Below are positions 8,118 through 17,781 of a stretch of 64,000 nt of DNA, in pieces (the first letter of the stretch is position 1; every line of letters starts with the position of its first letter). The stretch is taken from contig JBIQKC010000005.1 in NCBI GenBank assembly GCA_044506885.1, positions 1 to 64,000 of the forward strand. Direction: 5' to 3'. This stretch comes from Croceibacterium_A sp044506885. Lineage in GTDB: Bacteria > Pseudomonadota > Alphaproteobacteria > Sphingomonadales > Sphingomonadaceae. The position numbers were made by a program, and so were the translations under genes. Under the pieces are notes generated by a model that saw nothing but the letters and a program-made list of their open reading frames with translations, was not told the DNA's origin and did no database searches.

Positions 8118-8260
8118 CATGTCTTTGCCGTGCTTTTCGTCGAGTCGCGGGCGTCGTTTGCGGATCGCCGCGTTGCGGCTGCACAACGGCGCGGCTATGC
8201 GCGGCGGCGTCAAACATGGTAAGGCCTTGCGGATCGCAAGGTCCAGGGACTGTTGCGCGG

Positions 8261-9463
8261 ATGAACTACGAAGCGAAAATCGCCGATCTGAGCGGCGCTC
8301 CCCAGATGCTGGTGGACGATGTCGACGTTCGCGCGGCGCGCCGGCGGCGGCTCCTTATCGGCGCCGCGGTGGCGATCGTGCTGCTGATCGGCGGCGCGAT
8401 GCTGTTCTTCGGCGGTGGCGACGAAGCGCCGTTCCCCCCGCCCGAAGGCGAACAGGTCCCGACCGTCACCGTCCTCGCGCCGGGCCGCACCACCCTGGCC
8501 GGAATGATCAACGCCACCGGCACGCTCGCCGCGCGGCGCGAGGTCGCGGTCGGCGTGGTCGGCGAAGGCGGGCGGGTCGTCCGGGTCAACGTCGAAGCGG
8601 GCGACTGGGTGAACGCCGGGCAAACGCTCGCGGTGATCGACCGCTCGGTGCAGACCCAGCAGACCGCCAGCATCGCCGCCAACATCGAAGTCGCCCGCGC
8701 CGATGCGGAGCTTGCCCAGGCCAATCTCGACCGCGCGCTGCAACTGGTCGATCGCGGCTTCATCTCCAAGGCCGACGTGGACCGGCTGACCGCCACCCGC
8801 GATGCGGCCGTGGCGCGGGTCCGCGTGGCCGAAGCGCAACTGGCCGAACGCCGGGCGCGCAACGACCAGCTCAACATCGTCGCGCCGGTGAGCGGGCTGG
8901 TGCTGGCGCGCGATGTCGAGCCGGGCCAGGTGATCGGCGCCGGCTCGAACGCCCCGTTCACCATTGCTCGCGACGGGCAGATGGAATTGCTCGCCGCGCT
9001 CAGCGAAGACGACCTGGCGCAGCTTTCGGTGGGGCGGACGGCCCAGCTCACGCCGGTGGGAACCGATCGCAGCTTCACCTGCCAGATCTGGCAGCTTTCG
9101 CCCGTCATCGACCCGCAGACCCGGCAGGGCACGGCGCGCTGCGCGCTGGCCTATGCGCCGGAGTTGCGGCCCGGCGGCTTCGCCACGGCGCAGATCGCGC
9201 GCAGCCAGATCGTCGCGCCGCGCCTGCCCGAAAGCGCCATCCTGTCGGACGACGAAGGCTCCTTCGTCTATGTCGTCAACGACGACAGCAGGGTGGAGCG
9301 GCGCGCCGTCACCACTGGCATCGTCACCGCAGAAGGAATCGCAATCGTTTCCGGCCTCGACGGCAGCGAGCGCGTGGTCCAGCGCGCGGGCGGGTTCCTC
9401 AATGACGGCGACAGGATCAATCCCGTGTCGCCGCGCGGGAGCGATCGGGCGTCCGGCGCATGA
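8261..9463 (+). CDS. RND efflux periplasmic adaptor (membrane fusion protein)
   Basis: 400-aa HlyD/AcrA-family adaptor linking the inner-membrane pump to an outer-membrane channel. It has a cytoplasmic N-terminus, one transmembrane anchor (about residues 31-50), then the biotinyl-lipoyl half-motifs, an alpha-hairpin (IAANIEVARADAELAQANL and following), and a beta-barrel/MP-proximal region ending in ERVVQRAGGFLNDGDRI. Anchoring by a TM helix rather than a lipid is seen directly. ATG 8261 is chosen over an upstream in-frame start at 8216. The stop overlaps the permease start by ATGA. No outer-membrane TolC-type gene is adjacent. Confidence 0.93.
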   Translation: MNYEAKIADLSGAPQMLVDDVDVRAARRRRLLIGAAVAIVLLIGGAMLFFGGGDEAPFPPPEGEQVPTVTVLAPGRTTLAGMINATGTLAARREVAVGVVGEGGRVVRVNVEAGDWVNAGQTLAVIDRSVQTQQTASIAANIEVARADAELAQANLDRALQLVDRGFISKADVDRLTATRDAAVARVRVAEAQLAERRARNDQLNIVAPVSGLVLARDVEPGQVIGAGSNAPFTIARDGQMELLAALSEDDLAQLSVGRTAQLTPVGTDRSFTCQIWQLSPVIDPQTRQGTARCALAYAPELRPGGFATAQIARSQIVAPRLPESAILSDDEGSFVYVVNDDSRVERRAVTTGIVTAEGIAIVSGLDGSERVVQRAGGFLNDGDRINPVSPRGSDRASGA

Positions 9464-12400
9464 ACCTGCGGAACATTTCAGCGTGGTCGATCCGGAACCC
9501 GATCGTTCCGATCGTCTTGTTCATCGGCCTGACGCTGGCCGGGCTGCTGTCGTTCGCCCGGATGGACGTCAACGGCAGCCCCGACATCGATTTCCCCGCC
9601 GTCAACGTCAACGTCAGCCAGCCCGGCGCGGCGCCGACCGAGATCGAAACGCAGATCACCCAGAAGATCGAAGCCGCCGTTCGTTCGGTGAACGGCGTCG
9701 ACGAGATCCAGTCGACCACGCGCGAAGGCAGCAGCAGCACTTTCGTCCAGTTCCAGATCGGCATCGATTCCAACGTCGCGGTCAACGAGGTCAAGAACGC
9801 CGTCGACCAGGTGCGCGGCGATCTGCCCGACGGGATTCTCGAACCGCGGGTGAGCAAGCAGGAAATCGGCGGCAGCGGCCCGATCGGCTTCTTCGCCGTC
9901 AGCGCCGACGACATGACGATGGAACAGCTCAGCTGGTTCATCGACGATACCATCGCCCGCCGCCTGCTGTCGCTCGAAGGCATGGCTTCGGTCAGCCGCG
10001 CGGGCGGGGTGGACCGGGAAATCCGCGTGGTGATCGATCCGGCGCGGATGCAGGCGCTTGGCGTCACCGCCAGCCAGGTCAACCAGGCGCTGCGCCAGGT
10101 CAACACCGACGCCGCCGGCGGCGCGGCGGAAATCGCCGGTTCGCGCCAGTCCGTCCGCGTGCTCGGCAATGCCGACGATGCGCTGCAACTGTCGCAGACG
10201 CGCATCAACCTTTCCGGCGGGCGCACCATCAAGTTGGAAGAGATCGCCGACGTCTATGACGGCTTTTCCGAACAGACTTCGATCGCCAAGCTGGCCGGGC
10301 GCCAGGTGGTCACCTTCGGCATCGAACGCTCGAAGGGCGCTTCCGACGTCACCGTCTACGATTCCGCGATCGAGGAACTGAAGAAGATCGAGGCGGAGAA
10401 CGCCGGCGTCCGCTTCACCCAGCTCTACACCAGCGTCGATTACACCAAGGAGCAGTATCTCAGCTCGATGGAGGCGATGATCGAGGGCGCGATCCTCGCC
10501 GTCATCGTCGTGTTCCTGTTTTTGCGCGACTGGCGCGCTACGATCATCTCCGCGCTCGCCATCCCGCTTTCGGCGATCCCGACCTTCTGGTTCATGGATC
10601 TCCTCGGCTTCACGCTCAACGAGATGACGCTGCTCGCCCTCAGCCTCGTCGCGGGCGTGCTCGTCGACGATGCGATCGTGGAGATCGAGAACATCGTCCG
10701 GCACATGCGCATGGGCAAGAGCGCCTACCAGGCGGCGATCGACGCCGCCGACGAGATCGGTCTCGCGGTGGTGGCGACCAGCCTGTCGATCGTCGCCGTG
10801 TTCCTGCCGGTCGGCCTGATGCCCGGCATTTCCGGGCAGTTCTTCAAGAACTTCGGCCTAACGGTGGTCGCCGCGGTGCTGATGAGCCTCGCCGTCGCGC
10901 GCATGATCACCCCGATGATCGCGGCCTATTTCCTGCAAGCCAAGGGCCATGCGGAACATGCCGGCGGTCCGCTGATGGACCGTTACCTGAAACTCCTCAC
11001 CTGGACGCTCAACGAAGAAAAGGTCGACGCCTATCGCGCGACGCTGGACCCGAAGCCGGTGCGCGGCTGGTTCTATGCGATCGAGATCCTGTTCGGCCTG
11101 CTCGTCGCTGCGGCGATTGCCGCGGTGTTCGTCTATGGCGGGGACGTCGCGCCCGAGGGCGCGCTGCCCGGCTGGGCGGTGCTGGCGGCGCAGCTCGCGG
11201 CGGCGGTTGCGGTCGCGCTCGTCGCGCGCGTGCTGATCGGCATTGCCGTCGCCACGATCGGCGGCGAGTTCGCGGAATGGCACCCCTATTTCCTCGGGCG
11301 CGTGAAAGGGCGCATGCGCGATCACCGCTTCTGGATGTTCGGGGCCGGGATCGGCGCGCTCGGCCTTACCGCCTTGCTGTTGGTCTCATTGCCGCAGCAG
11401 TTCCAGCCGACGACCGACGAGAACACCGCCCAGGTGACTATCGAGATGGTGCCGGGCACGACGATCGAGCAGACCGAAGTGGTCGCCGACCAGGTCACCG
11501 CGGTAGTGGCCCGCCAGCCCGAAGTCGGCCGGATTCTCGAACGGATCAACGAAGGCTCGGCGCGGCTGTTCGTGGTGCTCAAGCCGGACCGCACGGTTCC
11601 CAGCTACGAATTCGCCCGGCGGATGACGCCCGAACTGCAAAAGATTCCCGATGCGCGGGTGAGCTTCAATTCGCAGGGCGGCGGCGGCGGAACGGGCCGC
11701 GACATCTCCGTGATGCTCACCGGGTCAGACGCGGACCTGCTCAACAGCACCGCGCTTACGCTGATAGACCAGATGCGCGGCGTCGAAGGCGTCATTGCCC
11801 CGCGCATCGCGGCGGACCTGCAACGGCCCGAACTGGTGATCGTGCCGCGGCTCGATCTCGCGGCGCAGCTCGGGGTCACCACTTCGGCGCTCAGCCAGGC
11901 AATTCGCATCGCCACGATGGGCGAGATCGACCAGAACGCGGCCAAGTTCTCGCTCGCCGACCGGCAGGTGCCGATTCGGGTGGTGTTCGACAAGTCCGCG
12001 CGCAAGGACATCTCGACGATCGAGAACCTGCCGGTGCCGACATCGGCCGGCGGCTCCGTCCCGCTCAAGCGCGTCGCCGAAATCCGCTTCGGCGCCGGGC
12101 CGACGCAGATCCAGCGCTTCAACCAGACGCGGCGCATCTTCGTCGGGGCCGATCTCGCGGTCGGCCAGCTCAAGGGGCCGGTGCAGGAAGCGATCGACAA
12201 CCTGCCGATCATGCAGAACCTGCCCCAGGGCGTGTCGAACGCGCCGGTCGGCGATCAGAAGTGGCAGCAGGAGCTGATCCAGAGCTTCATCGTCGCGGTC
12301 ATCGCCGGCGTGCTGATGGTGTTCGGCGTGCTGGTGCTGCTTTACCGCCGTTTCGTCTCGCCGCTGGTCAACATGACCTCGCTCTTGCTTGCGCCTCTGG

Positions 12401-12885
12401 GCGGCCTGCTCGCGCTCGCGCTGGTCGGCCTGATCTTCACCGGCCAGCCGCAGCCGATTTCGATCTCGGTCTATATCGGCCTGCTGATGCTGCTCGGCAT
12501 CGTGGCCAAGAACTCGATCCTGCTGATCGACTTCGCGATCGAGGAAATGGCCAACGGCGTGCCGAAGCGCGAAGCGATCATCGATGCCGGGCGCAAGCGT
12601 GCGCAGCCGATCCTGATGACCACGATGGCGATGACCGCCGGCATGGTGCCGACCGCGCTGTCGCTGTCGGGCGACGCCGCCTGGCGCGCGCCGATGGGCA
12701 CCACGGTGATCGGCGGGCTGCTGCTCTCGACCCTGCTCACGCTGATCATCGTGCCGGCGGGCTTCAGTCTCGCGGACGGGCTCGAAAAGCGCCTCGGCCC
12801 GTGGCTGCGCGAGCGGATGCTCACTTACAGGCCGGGCGATGGCGAAGGCGACACCGGACGGGCCGAGCCCCATCCAGCAGAGTAA
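9460..12885 (+). CDS. RND efflux permease (AcrB/MdtB-like) with an extra two-helix insert
   Basis: 1141-aa proton-driven multidrug or metabolite exporter. The typical start (IRNPIVPIVLFIGLTLAG), periplasmic porter repeats, and TM4 proton-relay Asp pair in LVDDAIVEIEN (about residues 403-404) are present. The second half has the matching LLMLLGIVAKNSILLIDFA. It is about 90 aa longer than AcrB. The excess sits between the two halves (about residues 534-607) and contains two further hydrophobic segments (FGLLVAAAIAAVFVYGG and AVAVALVARVLIGIAVA), suggesting 14 rather than 12 helices. It overlaps the adaptor gene by 4 bp and the DUF445 gene by 47 bp. Confidence 0.93.
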   Translation: MNLRNISAWSIRNPIVPIVLFIGLTLAGLLSFARMDVNGSPDIDFPAVNVNVSQPGAAPTEIETQITQKIEAAVRSVNGVDEIQSTTREGSSSTFVQFQIGIDSNVAVNEVKNAVDQVRGDLPDGILEPRVSKQEIGGSGPIGFFAVSADDMTMEQLSWFIDDTIARRLLSLEGMASVSRAGGVDREIRVVIDPARMQALGVTASQVNQALRQVNTDAAGGAAEIAGSRQSVRVLGNADDALQLSQTRINLSGGRTIKLEEIADVYDGFSEQTSIAKLAGRQVVTFGIERSKGASDVTVYDSAIEELKKIEAENAGVRFTQLYTSVDYTKEQYLSSMEAMIEGAILAVIVVFLFLRDWRATIISALAIPLSAIPTFWFMDLLGFTLNEMTLLALSLVAGVLVDDAIVEIENIVRHMRMGKSAYQAAIDAADEIGLAVVATSLSIVAVFLPVGLMPGISGQFFKNFGLTVVAAVLMSLAVARMITPMIAAYFLQAKGHAEHAGGPLMDRYLKLLTWTLNEEKVDAYRATLDPKPVRGWFYAIEILFGLLVAAAIAAVFVYGGDVAPEGALPGWAVLAAQLAAAVAVALVARVLIGIAVATIGGEFAEWHPYFLGRVKGRMRDHRFWMFGAGIGALGLTALLLVSLPQQFQPTTDENTAQVTIEMVPGTTIEQTEVVADQVTAVVARQPEVGRILERINEGSARLFVVLKPDRTVPSYEFARRMTPELQKIPDARVSFNSQGGGGGTGRDISVMLTGSDADLLNSTALTLIDQMRGVEGVIAPRIAADLQRPELVIVPRLDLAAQLGVTTSALSQAIRIATMGEIDQNAAKFSLADRQVPIRVVFDKSARKDISTIENLPVPTSAGGSVPLKRVAEIRFGAGPTQIQRFNQTRRIFVGADLAVGQLKGPVQEAIDNLPIMQNLPQGVSNAPVGDQKWQQELIQSFIVAVIAGVLMVFGVLVLLYRRFVSPLVNMTSLLLAPLGGLLALALVGLIFTGQPQPISISVYIGLLMLLGIVAKNSILLIDFAIEEMANGVPKREAIIDAGRKRAQPILMTTMAMTAGMVPTALSLSGDAAWRAPMGTTVIGGLLLSTLLTLIIVPAGFSLADGLEKRLGPWLRERMLTYRPGDGEGDTGRAEPHPAE

Positions 12886-14170
12886 TCAGCCCGGTCCGGC
12901 CGGCCTCCCGGCGCCGCCCCCGGCGCGCCGGCGCGCCTTGCCGGCGGATCGCGCCCGCAGGATGCGCGTGACCGCCACCTTGCTGCTGGTGGCGATGGCG
13001 GGGCTGTTCGTCCTCGGGCGGCAGTTCGAAGGCCTGCATCCGGCCTGGGGCTATCTCGTCGCCTTCGCCGAGGCGGCGATGGTCGGCGGCCTGGCGGACT
13101 GGTTTGCGGTGACCGCGCTGTTCCGCCATCCGCTCGGCATTCCCATTCCGCACACCGCGATCATTCCCGCGAACAAGGATCGCATCGCCGATACGATGGC
13201 GGGCTTCCTGCGCGACAATTTCCTCACGCCCACGGTGGTCGGGCGGCGCATGCCGCACATGAACTTCGCCCGCGCCGCCGGCGATTTCCTGGTCCAGCCG
13301 CGCTCCGCCGGGCAGGGGCGGATCGGCGCCGGGGCCGCGGGCCTGCTTGCCGAACTGCTCGAATCGCTCGATCCGGAACGGCTCGGCAGCCAGGCGCGGG
13401 CCGGGCTCGCGCGCTATGCCGAACGGATCGAGATCGCCCCGCTGCTCGGCGGCGTGCTCGCGGCGGCGATCGCCGAGGGGCGGCATCGGCCGCTGCTCGA
13501 AGGGCTCGTCCGCTGGGCGGGCATGGCGCTGGAGCGTAACGAGGAACTCGTCCGGTCGATGATCCACCAGCGCGCCAATGCGGTGCTGCGCTGGACCGGG
13601 CTCGACGAGCGGCTGGCCAATTCGGTGCTCGACGGCCTCTACCGGCTGCTCGCCGAAGTGCTGGTCGACCAGCAGCATCCGCTGCGCCTGACGGTGGACG
13701 AAAGCCTCGCCAAGCTGGCGCACGATCTGCAACACGATCCGGCCACGCGCGAGAAGGTCGAGGCGGCGAAGCGCGAAATCCTCGCCAATCCCGCCGTCGG
13801 AGACTGGTGGATGGGGGTGTGGGAGAAGCTGCGCCTGTCATTGATCGACATGGCGCGCAATCCGGATGCGGCGCTTTCGGGCCAGCTCGGCGAAAGCCTT
13901 GGGGAACTCGGCCGCGCGCTCCAGCATGACGAGGCGCTGCAATGGCAGGTCAACCGCTTCGCCCGGCGCACCGTGGTCGGCATCGCCAGCCGCTACGGCG
14001 GCCAGATCGTGGCGCTGGTGTCCGAAACCGTGCGCCGCTGGGATGCGCGCACCGTCACCAATCGGATCGAGCATGCAGTCGGCCGCGACCTCCAGTTCAT
14101 CCGCATCAACGGCACGCTGGTGGGGGGGCTGGTCGGGGTGACTATCCATTTCATCGACAGCCTGCTTTAG
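12839..14170 (+). CDS. DUF445 (YjiN-like) membrane protein
   Basis: 443 aa. A Pro-rich N-terminus is followed by a hydrophobic pair near residues 45-85 containing AEAAMVGGLADWFAVTALFRHPLGIPIPHTAIIP, the family signature in which a Gly-Leu-Ala-Asp-Trp-Phe core is diagnostic. A long alpha-helical soluble region and a C-terminal hydrophobic helix (LVGGLVGVTIHFIDSLL) follow. Function of the family is unknown. The chosen ATG overlaps the RND permease by 47 bp; ATG 12962 is an alternative that removes the overlap and leaves the family domain intact. Confidence 0.85.
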   Translation: MAKATPDGPSPIQQSNQPGPAGLPAPPPARRRALPADRARRMRVTATLLLVAMAGLFVLGRQFEGLHPAWGYLVAFAEAAMVGGLADWFAVTALFRHPLGIPIPHTAIIPANKDRIADTMAGFLRDNFLTPTVVGRRMPHMNFARAAGDFLVQPRSAGQGRIGAGAAGLLAELLESLDPERLGSQARAGLARYAERIEIAPLLGGVLAAAIAEGRHRPLLEGLVRWAGMALERNEELVRSMIHQRANAVLRWTGLDERLANSVLDGLYRLLAEVLVDQQHPLRLTVDESLAKLAHDLQHDPATREKVEAAKREILANPAVGDWWMGVWEKLRLSLIDMARNPDAALSGQLGESLGELGRALQHDEALQWQVNRFARRTVVGIASRYGGQIVALVSETVRRWDARTVTNRIEHAVGRDLQFIRINGTLVGGLVGVTIHFIDSLL

Positions 14171-14178
14171 CGCGGGGC

Positions 14179-14703
14179 ATGTCCGACGTCCCTATCCTGA
14201 CCACCGCCCGTCTCGATCTGCGGCCGCCCACCGCCGCCGATTTCGCGCCCACGCTGGCGATCGTGACCGAGGTCGAGACCGCCCGCTTCCTCGGGCAGTC
14301 GAGCGCCGCCGATCACTTCATGCGCTTTTGCCGCAGCGCCGGCAGCTGGCTGCTCTACGGCTACGGCGCCTTTATCCTGCGCGAGCGCGGCAGCGAGGAG
14401 GTGATCGGCAACTGCGGTATATTCCATACTTTTCGCGGCCTCGGCGCGGACTTCGACGACATGCCCGAAGCCGGCTGGATCCTGCGCGCCGACCGCACCG
14501 GCCGCGGCCTCGCGCGCGAGGCGATGGACGCCGTGCTCGAATGGTTTGACCGCACCCACGGCCCGCGCCGCATCGTCTGCCTGATAGCGGAAGGCAACGC
14601 GCCATCGGTCGCGCTGGCGAGCAAGCTCGGCTTCACCCCGCTGCGCGACACCGCGCTGCCGGGCGGCGAGCGCGCGAACCTCCTCGAACGCCCGCCGAGC
14701 TAG
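14179..14703 (+). CDS. GNAT family N-acetyltransferase (RimJ/RimL type)
   Basis: 174 aa. It shows the RimJ-type opening TTARLDLRPPTAADF, an acetyl-CoA-binding helix region (LRADRTGRGLAREAMDAVLEW), and the closing NAPSVALASKLGFTPLRDT motif. The substrate is unknown; ribosomal-protein Ser/Ala N-termini are one option. It starts 8 bp after the DUF445 stop and may be co-transcribed. Confidence 0.88.
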   Translation: MSDVPILTTARLDLRPPTAADFAPTLAIVTEVETARFLGQSSAADHFMRFCRSAGSWLLYGYGAFILRERGSEEVIGNCGIFHTFRGLGADFDDMPEAGWILRADRTGRGLAREAMDAVLEWFDRTHGPRRIVCLIAEGNAPSVALASKLGFTPLRDTALPGGERANLLERPPS

Positions 14704-14707
14704 GGCT

Positions 14708-14860
14708 TGTCCTGTTCAAGTTGAGCCGGAGAAGCCCTCCCCCGTTCGGGGGAGGGTTGGGTGGGGGTATCCAGGCTATCGCCGACGCGAGGCCTGACGG
14801 CCTCGCTCCCCCACCCAACCCCTCCCCGCCGGGGAGGGGAGATTCAATCCGATCAGGACA
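14708..14860. repeat. Palindromic intergenic repeat, copy 1
   Basis: A 153-bp element bounded by imperfect inverted ends (TGTCCTGTTCAAGTTGA against TTCAATCCGATCAGGACA). The interior has a CCCTCCCCC-GTTC-GGGGGAGGG hairpin and a distal CCCCTCCCC-GCC-GGGGAGGGG hairpin. It is clearly homologous to the copy at 18717-18883, and separates the GNAT gene from the periplasmic protein gene on the other strand. Confidence 0.85.
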
Positions 14861-14875
14861 GACCCTAGGCGGCTG

Positions 14876-15766
14876 TCAGCGCCCGCCGGGGAACGGCGGG
14901 CCCAGGAACATCGGCGAACCCATCCAGTAGCTGGCCATGGCCTGGCCCCCGGCATCCTTCGCCGGCTGGAACTTCGCCTTGTCCATCACCAGCTTGCAGA
15001 TCCGCTCGTTCAGCGTGTCCGACAGCGACGGCGAATAGATCGCGCACCCGGTCGGCTTGCCGTCGGCGCCGATCAGCACGCGCACCTGGTTCGCTCCGCC
15101 GGCGAGCTTGCCGAAATCGCCGAACGGAATCGTCCCTTGCGGCAGCACGCCGCCGGAAACCTGCTCCGGAATCGCGGGCACGGTCATCGTCTTGTGCTTG
15201 TCCGCGTCGAGGCCCCACACGGTCAGCAGGTCGTCGGCGCAGGCCTGCATCGCCGCCATCGGCGCGCGCAGCGATCCGGTTTCGATCCGCACTGGCGAAG
15301 TCAGCCCTTCGTTGAGCGCGAGACTGGTGATGCCGGCGGCGTCCTCCAGTTCGGTATCGCGCTTGTAGGGCGGCGGCGTAGCGCCAGGCACGAACCGAGG
15401 CACGCCCAGGAAAATCGGCTCGAAGCCGAGGAACTGGGTCTTGTCCGCCGTCGCGGACACGACATAGCGCGTCTTTCCCGAAGCGCCGGAGGGCAGCAGC
15501 GCATAGCCGATCTCGTCCGCGCCGCGATAGGTCTTGATCGCATTGCCGACCATGATCACCCGCACCGCCGCGCCCGGCTGGGTGCGCTCAAGCGCCAGGC
15601 TCAGTTCGTTGCTCCCGTCGCCGAACGTGCGGATCAGCCGGCAGTAATCGTCCCCGTAATCGGCGGTCCACCCGCCCGACGGCGCAAACACCGCCGCCTC
15701 TTGCGCCTGCGCGACGGCCGGCGTCATCAGCCCGGCTACGGTAAGTCCCAGAAATAGCTTCTTCAT
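14876..15766 (-). CDS. Exported protein with TonB-like C-terminal domain, paralogue 1
   Basis: 296 aa. A clear signal peptide ends near AVAQAQ (about residue 22). The N-terminal half has a GGWTADYGDDYCRLIRTFGD block. The C-terminal about 90 residues (VRVLIGADGKPTGCAIYSPS, then a CKLVMDKAKFQPAKDAGG block) resemble the energy-transducer TonB C-terminal domain, in which conserved x-F-x-P-A-x-D runs are typical. There is no TonB-type membrane anchor or Pro-rich spacer, so it is likely a free periplasmic protein. It is paralogous to 15891-16790, which lies upstream on the same strand. Confidence 0.75.
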   Translation of the reverse strand: MKKLFLGLTVAGLMTPAVAQAQEAAVFAPSGGWTADYGDDYCRLIRTFGDGSNELSLALERTQPGAAVRVIMVGNAIKTYRGADEIGYALLPSGASGKTRYVVSATADKTQFLGFEPIFLGVPRFVPGATPPPYKRDTELEDAAGITSLALNEGLTSPVRIETGSLRAPMAAMQACADDLLTVWGLDADKHKTMTVPAIPEQVSGGVLPQGTIPFGDFGKLAGGANQVRVLIGADGKPTGCAIYSPSLSDTLNERICKLVMDKAKFQPAKDAGGQAMASYWMGSPMFLGPPFPGGR

Positions 15767-15890
15767 TTTCGCCTCTCCCAGCTTGGGCAGAAGCTATTTC
15801 AGGCCATGGAGGAGGGCAAGCCGACTCCCGCATTCGAGACAATCTGCGACAAGACGGCGACGGACGCACTTTGCCGCAAGGTCCAAGGCG

Positions 15891-16790
15891 CTAACTGACG
15901 CCGAATACAACACGAGAAATCAGCGGGGCGCGGACCGGCTTTCCAGCGGCGTCGCGCGCAGGCAGGATCACACTCTTCTCGCTGAGAATTCGGCAGATCA
16001 GCGCTTCGACGTCGCTCTCGCGACGTGGCGCCTGAATAGAGCATTCCGTCACCGAACCATCTTCGGCGACATCCAGTCGAAAATGGATGCCCGCGTTATG
16101 GCCGAGTTTGCGTGCGAACATTTCCCTCAGGATCTCTGACCCGATTTCCGCCCCGTTTTGCACCTGGGGCAGGCTCGCCAGTCTTTCCAGTTCTGCACGA
16201 TCATAACCCCATGAGCGGAAGACCTCCCAAGCGCAGTCGCTCAGCCGCAACAGAGGCTCGCTCATCTGACCGAGTTGGAGCACGGTGTCGTCGCGCGCCG
16301 GATACGCCAGCGACAAGTGTGAAATTTGCGCTGCGCGAACGGTGTCATGACTGTACGGCGGCACCCCCGTCGGCTCGTTCCTTTCGGACAATCGTCTCAG
16401 CCTCGTTGTTTCCGCTTGAGTCGCGATATCCGTCTGGAAAGACAGCGCGTCCTCTCCATCCAGGTATCCGGTAGCGACCGCAGCCTCGCGCCACTTGGGA
16501 TCGGGCTTGAACCGATACTTCATGTTCCCCACGCCGCGCCGCACCCCGTCGCGCAGCGGCAACGCATCGCCCACTATCAAGATCTTGTAAGGAGATCCAG
16601 GCTGAAACGCTTCGATATTCAGTCGCAATGGAGCGCCGTTAGGATCGCTGAAATTACGGCTGAGCGTGCAGCTCTGATCAGATTGCACGATTTGCCAATC
16701 GTCGGACGGCGTGAGCAGCCGCTCTCTTGCAATAGTGGGCGCGGCCAGCAACACCGCCAATAAAGCCGCCAAGCTTAGAAAACGACGCAT
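15891..16790 (-). CDS. Exported protein with TonB-like C-terminal domain, paralogue 2
   Basis: 299 aa with a signal peptide (LAALLAVLLAAPTIAR). It shares order and motifs with the neighbouring 296-aa protein: an N-terminal SDDWQIVQSDQSCTLSRNF block against GGWTADYGDDYCRLIRTFG, a middle KILIVGDA block, and a C-terminal block where VAEDGSVTECSIQAP matches the TonB-like strand and ILPARDAAGKPV matches FQPAKDAGG. Divergence is high, so the duplication looks old. Its base composition is somewhat less GC-rich than that of its neighbours. Confidence 0.72.
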   Translation of the reverse strand: MRRFLSLAALLAVLLAAPTIARERLLTPSDDWQIVQSDQSCTLSRNFSDPNGAPLRLNIEAFQPGSPYKILIVGDALPLRDGVRRGVGNMKYRFKPDPKWREAAVATGYLDGEDALSFQTDIATQAETTRLRRLSERNEPTGVPPYSHDTVRAAQISHLSLAYPARDDTVLQLGQMSEPLLRLSDCAWEVFRSWGYDRAELERLASLPQVQNGAEIGSEILREMFARKLGHNAGIHFRLDVAEDGSVTECSIQAPRRESDVEALICRILSEKSVILPARDAAGKPVRAPLISRVVFGVS

Positions 16791-16845
16791 TGCCCCTCTC
16801 CCCCATGCGAACGCTATGGTCGAATGGAGGCGAACGCAATACGAC

Positions 16846-17781
16846 CTACAACTTCGCCGTCAGCTCCGGCACCACCTGGAACAAATCCCCCACCAGCCCC
16901 ACATCCGCCACCTGGAAGATCGGCGCGTCCGCGTCCTTGTTGATGGCGACGATGACCTTGGCGTCCTTCATTCCCGCCAGGTGCTGGATCGCGCCCGAAA
17001 TGCCGATGGCGATGTAGAGGTCGGGGGCGACGATCTTGCCCGTCTGGCCGACCTGGAAATCGTTCGAGATATAGCCCGCGTCCACCGCCGCGCGGCTCGC
17101 GCCCACCGCCGCGCCGAGCTTGTCGGCCAGCGGCACGATGATTTCCTCGAACGTCGCCGCGTCCTTCAGCGCGCGGCCGCCGGAAACGACGATTCGCGCG
17201 CTGGTCAGCTCGGGGCGCTCGCTCCTGCTCGCCTCGATGCCGTCGAAGGCCGAAAGCCCGGCGTCGCCCGGCCCCGCAATCGCTTCGACCGGCGCGGAAC
17301 CGCCACCGGCCGCCGCCTTGTCGAACGCCGTGCCGCGCACCGTCAGCACCACCTTGGCGTCGGTGCTCTCGACGGTGGCGATGGCGTTGCCGGCATAGAT
17401 CGGGCGGGTGAAGGTCTTCGGGCCCTCGATGCCGATCGCTTCGGACACCTGCATCACGTCGAGCAGCGCGGCGACGCGCGGGGCCAGGTTCTTGCCGGTG
17501 GTGGTGGCCGCCGCGACGAAAGCGTCATGGTCCGCCATCGCCTGCGCCGCCAGCGAGGCGAGGTTTTCGGCCAGCATGTGCGCATAGGCCGGATCGCTCG
17601 CCAGCAGCACTTTTTCGACCCCGGCGATCGTCGCCGCGGCCTCGGCGGCGGCCTGCGCCTCCGCGCCGTCGCCGGCGACCAGCGCATGGACCGCGCCCAG
17701 CTTCGCCCCCGCGCCCACCGCCGCCAGCGAGGCGTCGGCAATCGCGCCCGCGTCATGCTCGATCAGGACCAGAACCGTCAT
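16846..17781 (-). CDS. etfA: Electron transfer flavoprotein alpha subunit
   Basis: Binds FAD and relays electrons from acyl-CoA and other dehydrogenases to ETF:quinone oxidoreductase. 311 aa. The C-terminal FAD domain is intact (GRALKDAATFEEI, AAVDAGYISNDFQVGQTGKIVAP, YIAIGISGAIQHLAGM), ending with ADVGLVGDLFQVVPEL. ATG 17781 overlaps the etfB stop as ATGA, so both subunits are made together from one transcript. Confidence 0.96.
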   Translation of the reverse strand: MTVLVLIEHDAGAIADASLAAVGAGAKLGAVHALVAGDGAEAQAAAEAAATIAGVEKVLLASDPAYAHMLAENLASLAAQAMADHDAFVAAATTTGKNLAPRVAALLDVMQVSEAIGIEGPKTFTRPIYAGNAIATVESTDAKVVLTVRGTAFDKAAAGGGSAPVEAIAGPGDAGLSAFDGIEASRSERPELTSARIVVSGGRALKDAATFEEIIVPLADKLGAAVGASRAAVDAGYISNDFQVGQTGKIVAPDLYIAIGISGAIQHLAGMKDAKVIVAINKDADAPIFQVADVGLVGDLFQVVPELTAKL

